Of a stretch of DNA of 21,975 nt, positions 6,509-13,255 are shown one piece after another (position 1 is the first letter of the stretch; each line of letters begins with the position of its first letter). Source of the DNA: a virus. The stretch spans positions 1-21,975 of the IMG/VR virus record IMGVR_UViG_3300043449_001690, one strand, 5' to 3'. The notes beneath the pieces are model-generated. The model searched no databases and was not told where the DNA came from. It was given only the letters and a program-made list of their open reading frames with translations. The translations under genes were made by a program, and so were the position numbers.

Positions 6509-7402
6509 CTAAGATAGATACGCTTTACCGCTAGAAGCAGCAGTAAACGTTATTGTCAAGTTGTTATTATCAGTATACACCACGTCACCTTCGATTATTC
6601 CTCCACCAGAGTCTTCCACAGTCACGTTTGGCTTGTATCCAAGGTTGTGAGCTATAGCCCATGTTGTTGATGCTGGTCCTTGAGTATAAGCAAAAGTTCC
6701 GCTTAGGGCAGCGTTACCATTTTTCCACAGCCCTGCTACCCCATCATAGACTAAAGCTTGCCCGTTTGTTGGGCTAGTTATTAAAACATCGTGAATTTCC
6801 GGCAATTCATAACCGTTTTGTACTTTAATTAATACACCACCGTTAGCTGCTTTTTTAGCTACCACACCCACATAAACCATGTGGTTAGGGGCTTGTGGCT
6901 TTGTAGCTGTCCAATCGCCAGCAACGGTAGGAGACAGGTAAAGCTGGTCGCCATCATTAGCGGCATTAGTGTTAATACCCTCAAGATAGCCTTCAATCAT
7001 CACGTATCCGCTAGTGTTTGTGGGAATATCGTCTGAAACCCAACCTAATGTTCTCGCTGAGGTAGCATCACTTGACGCTAAAGCTTTTGCTACGGTTACA
7101 TGATTACCGGTAGCTCCATTAGTGTAAACAATAGTGCCTTTAGCTAGAGTAGCTCCGGTATTGTTTCTCACTAAAACATATAAAGCCGATCCGATACCTC
7201 CGGGAAGGACGCCATCAAGATCATTAACATTGATCTTTACAGAGGTAATGCCATCGTGATTATGGTTACCGGGCGAAGCTTGTGTCGGAGAGGTTCCTAA
7301 AGTGTGGTGTTGTGATAGTCTGCTTTTATCTACATCAGAATTTATGTGCGCCTCATTAACTTCTTCAGCAGAAGGAACGTTGGTAGGATCAAATAAAGGC
7401 AT
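6509..7402 (-). CDS. Tail fibre / fibre-base protein, first gene of the leftward operon
   Basis: A 297-residue structural protein. The N-terminal ~75 residues carry DKSRLSQHHTLG and SPGNHNHDG, a His/Asn-rich loop frequent in phage fibre attachment regions. A middle domain (YVLVRNNTGATLAKGTIVY to GVLIKVQNG, about 75-195) looks like a beta-barrel capsid/tail-spike module. Then comes ITSPTNGQALVYDGVAGLWKN, a common fibre linker, and a C-terminal beta domain (TWAIAHNLGYKPNVTVEDSGG) of a type often found at phage fibre ends. There is no Shine-Dalgarno; instead TATAAT lies exactly at -12 to -7 from the ATG, implying leaderless translation. It is divergent from the PD-(D/E)XK nuclease gene, 29 bases away. 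Confidence 0.82.
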   Translation of the reverse strand: MPLFDPTNVPSAEEVNEAHINSDVDKSRLSQHHTLGTSPTQASPGNHNHDGITSVKINVNDLDGVLPGGIGSALYVLVRNNTGATLAKGTIVYTNGATGNHVTVAKALASSDATSARTLGWVSDDIPTNTSGYVMIEGYLEGINTNAANDGDQLYLSPTVAGDWTATKPQAPNHMVYVGVVAKKAANGGVLIKVQNGYELPEIHDVLITSPTNGQALVYDGVAGLWKNGNAALSGTFAYTQGPASTTWAIAHNLGYKPNVTVEDSGGGIIEGDVVYTDNNNLTITFTAASSGKAYLS

Positions 7403-7414
7403 AATACGATTATA
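7403..7414 (-). promoter_or_regulatory. Leaderless -10 box (TATAAT-N6-ATG) driving the minus-strand operon
   Basis: Read on the minus strand, TATAAT (7414-7409) is followed by CGTATT (7408-7403) and then the ATG of the first fibre gene. With the hexamer at -12 to -7 and no Shine-Dalgarno, transcription would start at or next to the A of ATG, giving a leaderless mRNA. No convincing -35 is seen at the normal 16-18 spacing (the closest, TTTACT, is 20 bases away). The 29-base gap must also hold the start signals of the divergent nuclease gene, for which TTGGTA (7380-7385)-N16-TAATAC (7402-7407) is a weak candidate on the plus strand. Confidence 0.65.
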
Positions 7415-7431
7415 GACTAAGGAAGAGACGT

Positions 7432-7863
7432 ATGAGTAAACAAAAAGATATTGGCACCCGTGCCGAAACAGCAGTTAAAAATGCTATCCTCGCTCACGGC
7501 TATACACCATTAGAAGCACACCGCAATGTCTTAAAAGGGTCAGCTGACGAAGGTGACGTATGGTTAAGATCCATACTAGGTCTAATAGTGTTTGAAGTTA
7601 AAGGCGGCAAATCAGCTAAAGAAGCCTCCTACGAACAAATCAAAAAATGGTATGAAGAAGCCAGAACAGAAAAAGATAACGCTCAAGCCAGATTCGGTTT
7701 CCTCGTTACACAACGAGCTGGTGTAGGCTATCCAAGAGCAGGTGAATGGTGGCTATATGCAACCATAGAAGACATAGTGAAACTTAAAGTATGTTTAGAT
7801 ATAAAAGACAAAACACTGGTTCGTTTAACCTTAAACGACCTGCTAAACTTAATACATGGCTAG
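7432..7863 (+). CDS. PD-(D/E)XK nuclease, Holliday-junction-resolvase-like
   Basis: A 143-residue protein with the restriction-endonuclease fold signature. E12 lies in helix 1 (GTRAETAVKNAI), D42 in KGSADEGDVWL and E55-x-K57 in IVFEVKGGKSAKE, followed by a Q/W helix (YEQIKKWYEEA). This arrangement matches archaeal Hjc-like and phage resolvase-like nucleases, which cut branched DNA; such enzymes trim replication or recombination intermediates before packaging. GGAAGAG precedes the ATG. Its end overlaps the terminase start by eight bases (ATGGCTAG), so it heads the packaging operon and is likely made together with TerL. A general DNA-repair nuclease of the same fold is an alternative. Confidence 0.83.
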   Translation: MSKQKDIGTRAETAVKNAILAHGYTPLEAHRNVLKGSADEGDVWLRSILGLIVFEVKGGKSAKEASYEQIKKWYEEARTEKDNAQARFGFLVTQRAGVGYPRAGEWWLYATIEDIVKLKVCLDIKDKTLVRLTLNDLLNLIHG

Positions 7864-9391
7864 AGACGACATTGACTTTTCTGAAGCGTTACGGCGGTTG
7901 GGCGAAGGGCTCCAAGAAGCAGCCCACCAACCGAATCTATACGACTACGTACCTAGTTCGAAGCAAGAACTCTTCCATAAAGATGCAAATCCTGATCGAC
8001 TCTATATCGGAGGAAACCGATCTGGTAAGTCACTTGGCTCAACTATTGAAGCAATATGGTGGCTCACCCATACGCATCCATATCGCAAAACCCCAGACGG
8101 ACCGATACGAGGAAGAGTCGTAGCCGTCGACTTCCTTAACGGTGTAGACAAAATTATTCTGCCTTTATATAAACAATGGCTACCAAAAACCTATCTCATT
8201 AACGGATCTTGGGAACAAAGCTACTCCAGAGAACGGCACGTATTAACCTTAAACAATGGTAGTTTTGTTGAATTCATGTCCCAAGATCAAGACCTAGACA
8301 AATTCGCTGGATCCTCCAGACACTTCATTCACTTTGACGAGGAATGCCCACAAACAGTATTCAGAGAATGTTTAGCACGTCTAGTAGACACTAGTGGTGT
8401 CTGGTGGATGAGCCAAACACCAGTACAAGGAATGGAATGGATCTACGATGAAATCTATGTCCCAGCCAAAAAAGGTGAAAAAGCAATCGGAATTGTGGAA
8501 GCCGAAATTTTCGACAATCCTTCGCTCAGCCCTGAAGCGATTAACCGGTTCCTTGAAATGCTCCCAGAAGAAGAACGAGCAATCCGATCCAAAGGTCAAT
8601 ACGTGCATCTCGGAGGGGCAGTATTCCCGGATTTTACTCCACCAACACATTGCATTCCCAAGGGAGTTTTTACGCCCACACCAGACCACCGGATTATACG
8701 GACGATGGACTCTGGTTATACCAATCCAACAGTATGGTTGTGGCTTGCCATTGACGAAGAAAATAACGTCACAGTTTTCCGAGAACACTATAAAGCTAAA
8801 CTAACCGTAGAAGAACACGCCACCATAGTTAACCAAATAACCCGTGACATAGAACGTCAATACGGATGTAAAGTCTGGTTAACTACAGGCGATCCAGCGA
8901 TCAAACAAACCAAAGAGCAAACAGGAACCTCAGTGCAACAGGAATACCAGAAATACGGTATATATATTGCGGTAGACATGATTCCTACAGATCGTCGTAT
9001 AGGATTAGAACGTATTAGACAATACCTAAAATTAAATAAAAAATCGAATAGACCTCATCTGATGATTACAGATGACTGCCCAAATCTAATAGCAGAACTA
9101 CCCAAGTTACGTTGGAAGAAATGGGCAAGCCCAAAAGTAGCTGAACAAAACAACAAACTAGAAGACATCAGAGACAAAGATAACCACTGTTACGATGCCC
9201 TCAAATATGCGATGACCTTTATGAGTGACCTTGCCCCAACAAGGCAAGAAATCACATCAAATGTAGAGTCATTTCATACAATGTTTAGTGAAATATTTAA
9301 CCCAGCCCACGAGTTCTCTGGCATAGACGACTCCGACGAGTGGGGACCAAACTGGCGAGGATCCTCGTCAACAAGAGAACTAGAAGGATAA
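7856..9391 (+). CDS. terL: Terminase large subunit
   Basis: A 511-residue DNA-packaging motor with both expected domains. The ATPase has Walker A GGNRSGKS (residues 52-59), a Walker B strand FIHFDE (157-162) and a coupling segment around WWMSQTP (183-189). The RNase H-like nuclease has D285 in RTMDSGYTN, D347 in TTGDPAI and a third acidic site in the CYDALKYAM region near residue 455. It would translocate DNA through the portal and cut it at headfuls or ends. The ATG overlaps the nuclease gene by eight bases. No small terminase subunit is evident upstream, which is normally its DNA-recognition partner. The length is within the usual range and no motif is missing. Confidence 0.96.
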   Translation: MARDDIDFSEALRRLGEGLQEAAHQPNLYDYVPSSKQELFHKDANPDRLYIGGNRSGKSLGSTIEAIWWLTHTHPYRKTPDGPIRGRVVAVDFLNGVDKIILPLYKQWLPKTYLINGSWEQSYSRERHVLTLNNGSFVEFMSQDQDLDKFAGSSRHFIHFDEECPQTVFRECLARLVDTSGVWWMSQTPVQGMEWIYDEIYVPAKKGEKAIGIVEAEIFDNPSLSPEAINRFLEMLPEEERAIRSKGQYVHLGGAVFPDFTPPTHCIPKGVFTPTPDHRIIRTMDSGYTNPTVWLWLAIDEENNVTVFREHYKAKLTVEEHATIVNQITRDIERQYGCKVWLTTGDPAIKQTKEQTGTSVQQEYQKYGIYIAVDMIPTDRRIGLERIRQYLKLNKKSNRPHLMITDDCPNLIAELPKLRWKKWASPKVAEQNNKLEDIRDKDNHCYDALKYAMTFMSDLAPTRQEITSNVESFHTMFSEIFNPAHEFSGIDDSDEWGPNWRGSSSTRELEG

Positions 9392-9392
9392 A

Positions 9393-9851
9393 ATGAGCGC
9401 ATATTTTGATTTAGTAACAAACTTGCCTTACGTAAACTGCCAAAGATGCAACATAGGTGAAAACCTATATATAGTAAGCCCAAGCATCCCCCAGTCTGAC
9501 GTAGGAGGCTTTATCTGTGTAAACTGTCTGAAAGAGTTAGCAATATTTGCAGGCTTCATCCCACAGGACGCACACAACAACCTGATCTCTGAACTTAACG
9601 ATGTAATCGTTGAACAGAAAAAACAGATAAACTTAATTCCAAGCTTAATAGAAAAGGTAATTGATGGAACTAATAATATTCTTGCTGATTTTATCGTCAG
9701 TGTTGCTAGCGTCTCTAGCGTTGATAACGCTGTACAACCTAAAGGTAGTGAAACCAACGCTGGACAGTTTAAAGACAGCACTGGAGATGCAAAAGAACAC
9801 GTTAACCAGCTCAAACAAAATAATAAGTCAGGCTCTAAATCTACTAAGTAG
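9393..9851 (+). CDS. Zinc-ribbon protein, unknown; 3' part overlaps the next gene
   Basis: A 152-residue protein starting one base after the TerL stop with AGAAGGAT as Shine-Dalgarno. Residues 16-45 form a zinc ribbon: C16-x2-C19 and C42-x2-C45. Residues ~60-85 look helical (NLISELNDVIVEQKKQINLIPSLIEK), and the last ~55 residues are Ser/Asn/Lys-rich and low in complexity. That tail is encoded in the 188 bases shared, out of frame, with the membrane-protein gene. A zinc ribbon between TerL and portal suggests a packaging or DNA-binding accessory, but no function is established. The tail may be a late C-terminal extension created by loss of an earlier stop. Confidence 0.72.
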   Translation: MSAYFDLVTNLPYVNCQRCNIGENLYIVSPSIPQSDVGGFICVNCLKELAIFAGFIPQDAHNNLISELNDVIVEQKKQINLIPSLIEKVIDGTNNILADFIVSVASVSSVDNAVQPKGSETNAGQFKDSTGDAKEHVNQLKQNNKSGSKSTK

Positions 9852-10020
9852 CAAAGATCCCTTAGCATATCAAATGGTTTCTGCGGTAACGCCTGAACCA
9901 GTAGACACTACGGTGTATAATGGACCTTATGTAACAGGCGAAGAGTATGCCATGCTTCTCGACGCTGAAAAACAAATGGAAGAAGCTTGGAAAATAGCTC
10001 AAGAAGACCTAGAGGATTAA
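9664..10020 (+). CDS. Single-span membrane protein, holin candidate
   Basis: A 118-residue protein with one strongly hydrophobic N-terminal segment (about residues 3-24, ELIIFLLILSSVLLASLALI) and a long soluble part: a helix (residues ~28-65), a Pro-rich linker and an acidic C-terminal helix (EEYAMLLDAEKQMEEAW). AAAAGG (9652-9657) is six bases before the ATG; a TTG three bases earlier is less well placed. It overlaps the zinc-ribbon gene by 188 bases in another frame and ends one base before the portal start, so it sits well in the operon. Apart from the doubtful ORF nested in the HNH gene, it is the only product here with a clear membrane span. The endolysin has no export signal, so a holin or membrane accessory role is a reasonable guess, not more. 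Confidence 0.7.
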   Translation: MELIIFLLILSSVLLASLALITLYNLKVVKPTLDSLKTALEMQKNTLTSSNKIISQALNLLSSKDPLAYQMVSAVTPEPVDTTVYNGPYVTGEEYAMLLDAEKQMEEAWKIAQEDLED

Positions 10021-10021
10021 C

Positions 10022-12199
10022 GTGGCAGAAAAAAATATGCTGGAGGAGCTAGCCGCAGCTAAGCCAGATCTAACTGGTTTAGAGAAAATATTAGCAGCTG
10101 ACACTTCTACACTTATGGAAGACAGCCTCCTAAACAAGTTTAAAAAGCAAGAAGAAGCTAAAAAACTTGTCGGCTGGATTAAGGCAGAATACAGTAAAGC
10201 TAAAACTAACCGTAAGATTGAAGAAAACGACTGGTATATTCAGTTGGCTTTCTACAACGGATACCAGTATTTTGATTGGAGAAGCTTCAACGGTAAAAGC
10301 AGCCTAGTTGAAGAACCAAACCCTGTCGGACTTCCACGTATTGTAGTTAACCGTATTGAACCAATTATTAGAACAGAAGTAGCTAAAACTACATCTGGTC
10401 AACCGTCAGCGTCAGTTATCCCTGCAAGCAACGATGACGACGATCTAATGGCAGCTAGCGCAGCGGAACAAGTGTGGCAGTCAATCTATGACAAAAACAA
10501 CTTCCAAGCTAGCGTCCTACAGAAAGCAGAGTTCTGGAGAGCAATCACCGGAAACGGTTTTATTAAAGCCATTTGGGATCCATCAATTGAAATTCGTTCA
10601 ACAGAACTAACTGTCGACCCATTAACTGGGAATAAAATCGCTAAAACAAAAGTTAGTGATAGAGGTGACGTAAGATTTGAAGCAGTCTCACCGTTCCACG
10701 TTTTTGTTCCAGACATGTCTCAAGAAGACATAGAAGAACAGCCATACATTTTTAACGTTTACCTAAAAAGCGAACAATGGGTTAAAAGCACATTTAAAAA
10801 CGTGCTACCAGAAGACTTTAAACCAACTAAAGTTTCATCAAGCGAAATTCAAGAAGCAGCTTTGATGGATCTTCGTGGAGCTGACGGTGCAAGACCAGAT
10901 AACGTTCTAATCATTGAAACTTGGATTAAACCAAACAGCTGCCCCTACGTACCACAAGGTGGATTAGTCACAATCGTTGACGACGAGATCGTACAATTCA
11001 GCAACACCGGAATTCCTTATGCACACGGAGAATATCCGATTGCACACATTCACGGAATTCAAAACGGAAAATTCTATCGCAGATCAGTAATCAAAAATCT
11101 GATCCCACTGCAACGTGAATACAACCGTACAAGATCACAAATCATCCACGCAAAAAACTTGATGGCTAAGCCACAAATGATGTTCCATGAAGGATCAGTA
11201 GATCCTCGCAAAATCACCGCTAAAGCCGGTCTCTGGATTCCAGTGCGTCCCGGATTTAGCATGCCGCAACCAGTACCAATCCAGCCTCTACCGTCATATG
11301 TTGTACAAGAAGTACAGCAACTACAAGCAGACTTTGAGGACCTATCTGGACAGCATCAAATCAGCAAAGGTAACGCAGCTCCCGGAGTTACCGCAGCTAC
11401 AGCAATCGCATATCTAGGTGAACGTGACGACGCATACCTTACAACAGTGTTTAACTCTATTGAAGCAGCCATCGAAAAATTGGCACGCCAAGCATTAACG
11501 TTATTCGTTCAATACGTTAAAAACGAGAGACTTATTAAGACTGTTGGTAGCGACGGATCATTCGATGCGCTCATGTTAAGCGGTGCAGATATCGCTTCAG
11601 GAACGGATATTCGAGTTGAATCAGGATCTGCGCTACCAACTTCCAAGTCTGCACGTCAAGCACTGATCACAGAATGGATGAAGATGGGCTTCATCTCACC
11701 GCAAGACGGTCTACGTGTACTAGAGATGGGTATGCTGAAGCAGTACTACAACCTAATCAAGATTGATGAGAACCAAGCTCAACGTGAAAACTTGATGATG
11801 AAGAAACTTACTGCCGAAGAGATCAACAAGTTCTATCAGGATTGGGATCTTAAAATTCAGAATAACGATCCATCTGCATTTGCACCTAACCCAGATCCAG
11901 TAACTGGTGAAATGATCCCACTTGATCCACCACCAGTAGTAGCCGCTCACGATTACGACAACCATGCTGTACACATTGAAATCCACAACAGGTTCCGTAA
12001 GAGCCAGTCGTTTGATCTTCTATCGGATGAAGTTAAAGCTGAATTCCAGAAACACATTCAGTCCCACCAGCAAGCTTTGCAAAGTCAAATGATGATGCAA
12101 CAACAAGGTATGGCACCTATGCAGGAAGCACCACAAGGTGAAGTTCAGCAGGGTGGCATGACAGATCAGTCGGGAATGACTGCTCAGCAATTAGGATAA
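10022..12199 (+). CDS. Portal protein, P22-like
   Basis: A 725-residue dodecameric portal candidate. The N-terminal part (AEYSKAKTNRKIEENDWYIQLAFYNGYQY and PRIVVNRIEPIIRTEVAKTT, residues ~59-125) is typical of large podoviral portals. The centre contains the stem/wing segments (PLQREYNRTRSQIIHAKNLM, then SVDPRKITAKAG), and the Gln/Met-rich C-terminus (QSQMMMQQQG) suggests a barrel-like tail, as in P22 whose portal has a similar length. It forms the ring through which TerL drives DNA and onto which the adaptor docks. The start is GTG with AGAGGA five bases upstream (10011-10016); the first ATG, five codons further on, lacks such a site. It lies one base after the membrane protein gene and 19 bases before the scaffold. 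Confidence 0.92.
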   Translation: MAEKNMLEELAAAKPDLTGLEKILAADTSTLMEDSLLNKFKKQEEAKKLVGWIKAEYSKAKTNRKIEENDWYIQLAFYNGYQYFDWRSFNGKSSLVEEPNPVGLPRIVVNRIEPIIRTEVAKTTSGQPSASVIPASNDDDDLMAASAAEQVWQSIYDKNNFQASVLQKAEFWRAITGNGFIKAIWDPSIEIRSTELTVDPLTGNKIAKTKVSDRGDVRFEAVSPFHVFVPDMSQEDIEEQPYIFNVYLKSEQWVKSTFKNVLPEDFKPTKVSSSEIQEAALMDLRGADGARPDNVLIIETWIKPNSCPYVPQGGLVTIVDDEIVQFSNTGIPYAHGEYPIAHIHGIQNGKFYRRSVIKNLIPLQREYNRTRSQIIHAKNLMAKPQMMFHEGSVDPRKITAKAGLWIPVRPGFSMPQPVPIQPLPSYVVQEVQQLQADFEDLSGQHQISKGNAAPGVTAATAIAYLGERDDAYLTTVFNSIEAAIEKLARQALTLFVQYVKNERLIKTVGSDGSFDALMLSGADIASGTDIRVESGSALPTSKSARQALITEWMKMGFISPQDGLRVLEMGMLKQYYNLIKIDENQAQRENLMMKKLTAEEINKFYQDWDLKIQNNDPSAFAPNPDPVTGEMIPLDPPPVVAAHDYDNHAVHIEIHNRFRKSQSFDLLSDEVKAEFQKHIQSHQQALQSQMMMQQQGMAPMQEAPQGEVQQGGMTDQSGMTAQQLG

Positions 12200-12218
12200 G
12201 AAAACTAAGGAGACGAAA

Positions 12219-13067
12219 ATGTCTGAAGAAATAAATGCCGGCATTCCCGGTCTAGAAACACCAAATGAAACTCCAGTTGAGTCAACTGAAAGTAACGAAA
12301 GTGAACTTAAAGTTCATCCTGCTTACGACAAGTTGCTAGCTGAGTTGCCTGCCGCTTGGCATGACAAGGTTATTCCTCACCTACAGGAACAGGATCGTGC
12401 ATTCCAACAGCAGTTAGAGAAATACACTCCATTTAAAGAGTATGTTGATAGCGGTATTGATCCAGCATATATTGATCAGAGCATTCAAATCGCTCAGGCT
12501 ATTGCAGAAGATCCGGTTGGTATTCACCAGAATCTTACACGTGCTTTGATGCAGCAGGGATTATTGCAGGCTGAGGCTGAAGCTGAAGCTGATGACATGA
12601 TTTCTGAGTTTGCAGAAAACATGGAAGAAATGGATTTGCCAGAATCTATTAAACGAGAACTGGCTGAACGTGACGCTAAACTTAATTCTCTTGAAGAGTA
12701 TATTCAGAATCAGGAATTAGAGCGTGAAACAGCTGTAGAATTGCAGGCTATTGAAGCTGAATTTGCTGGTATCCGTGACGTATATGAGGTTTCTGAAGCT
12801 CAGGAAACAGCTATTATTGAGCTTATGGAAGCAGCTTTGGCTCGTGGAGAAGACCTAAGTGTTGTTCAGGCAGCTAAAAAACTAGTAGATATTACTGGTG
12901 TGGGTTTTAAGCGTGTCGGTGTTCCAGATCTTTCTGGTGAAGCTCCTATCGTTGTAGGTAAGGGCGGTAATGGTGTTCCTTTTGAAAGCATCAATGTACC
13001 AAAAGATGATCGTGGGAAGAAAGACATGTTGGCTGAGATGTTTAAACAACAGTTCGGAAATCAGTAA
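12219..13067 (+). CDS. Capsid scaffolding protein
   Basis: A 282-residue acidic, almost wholly helical protein. It is Glu/Gln/Ala-rich with coiled-coil stretches (AEAEAEADDMISEFAENMEEM at about 121-140 and ERDAKLNSLEEYI at about 150-170) and a short basic, conserved-looking C-terminal segment (DDRGKKDMLAEMFKQQFG) that would bind the capsid protein. Such a protein between portal and major capsid is the classic scaffold, which builds the procapsid and then leaves. AAGGAGACGAAAATG provides a strong start. No serine protease motif is seen, so it is not a protease-scaffold fusion. Its end is followed by a terminator, so it closes the packaging/portal transcription unit. Confidence 0.85.
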   Translation: MSEEINAGIPGLETPNETPVESTESNESELKVHPAYDKLLAELPAAWHDKVIPHLQEQDRAFQQQLEKYTPFKEYVDSGIDPAYIDQSIQIAQAIAEDPVGIHQNLTRALMQQGLLQAEAEAEADDMISEFAENMEEMDLPESIKRELAERDAKLNSLEEYIQNQELERETAVELQAIEAEFAGIRDVYEVSEAQETAIIELMEAALARGEDLSVVQAAKKLVDITGVGFKRVGVPDLSGEAPIVVGKGGNGVPFESINVPKDDRGKKDMLAEMFKQQFGNQ

Positions 13068-13087
13068 GCTATACTAGAACAGTCAAT

Positions 13088-13128
13088 ACCCCTTCACGCA
13101 GAATAAAATCGGTGAAGGGGTTGTTCTT
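13088..13128 (+). terminator. Rho-independent terminator after the scaffold gene
   Basis: A perfect 10-base-pair stem, ACCCCTTCAC (13088-13097) and GTGAAGGGGT (13112-13121), encloses a 14-base loop and is followed by TGTTCTTT. It lies 21 bases after the scaffold stop and so separates the packaging operon from the capsid gene. The following tract is only partly T-rich, so termination may be incomplete. Confidence 0.75.
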
Positions 13129-13255
13129 TATATAGATCAAATGTGATATCCTAATAATGTCTGAGTACAGCCCCCAAGGGGTCAGGGCAATAAGGCGTGT
13201 GCGTGTTCGCATAATCTAATCGTTTATCAATCAATTCTTTTTAGGAGAAAAACAA
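13122..13255 (+). promoter_or_regulatory. Leader/promoter region of the capsid gene
   Basis: About 130 non-coding bases between a terminator and the capsid ATG, so a promoter must lie here if the terminator works. The best -10 candidates are TAATAAT (13152-13158) and CATAAT (13210-13215); neither has a good -35. Downstream lie small potential hairpins: CCCC-CAA-GGGG near 13172-13182 and TGCG-TGTT-CGCA near 13200-13211. A strong TTTTTAGGAGAAAAACAAATG gives the ribosome site. The long leader with possible structure may stabilise the capsid mRNA or control it. No ORF of note is present. Confidence 0.45.

Noticed and set aside
7402-7428. T7-like promoter: TAATACGA followed closely by TATAG and a purine run on the plus strand
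   Set aside because: The T7 promoter needs a fixed length; here the CTCAC between the two halves is missing, no second copy is seen in the window, and no single-subunit RNA polymerase gene is present. It overlaps the minus-strand TATAAT by chance.
8381-8804. Frames on both strands inside terL (8381-8788 minus, 8448-8804 plus)
   Set aside because: TerL motifs are complete across this region, and neither alternate product shows a recognisable pattern.
13140-13215. tRNA-like or riboswitch-like element in the capsid leader
   Set aside because: The hairpins are short, no acceptor stem or T-loop can be paired, and no known riboswitch core is recognisable.
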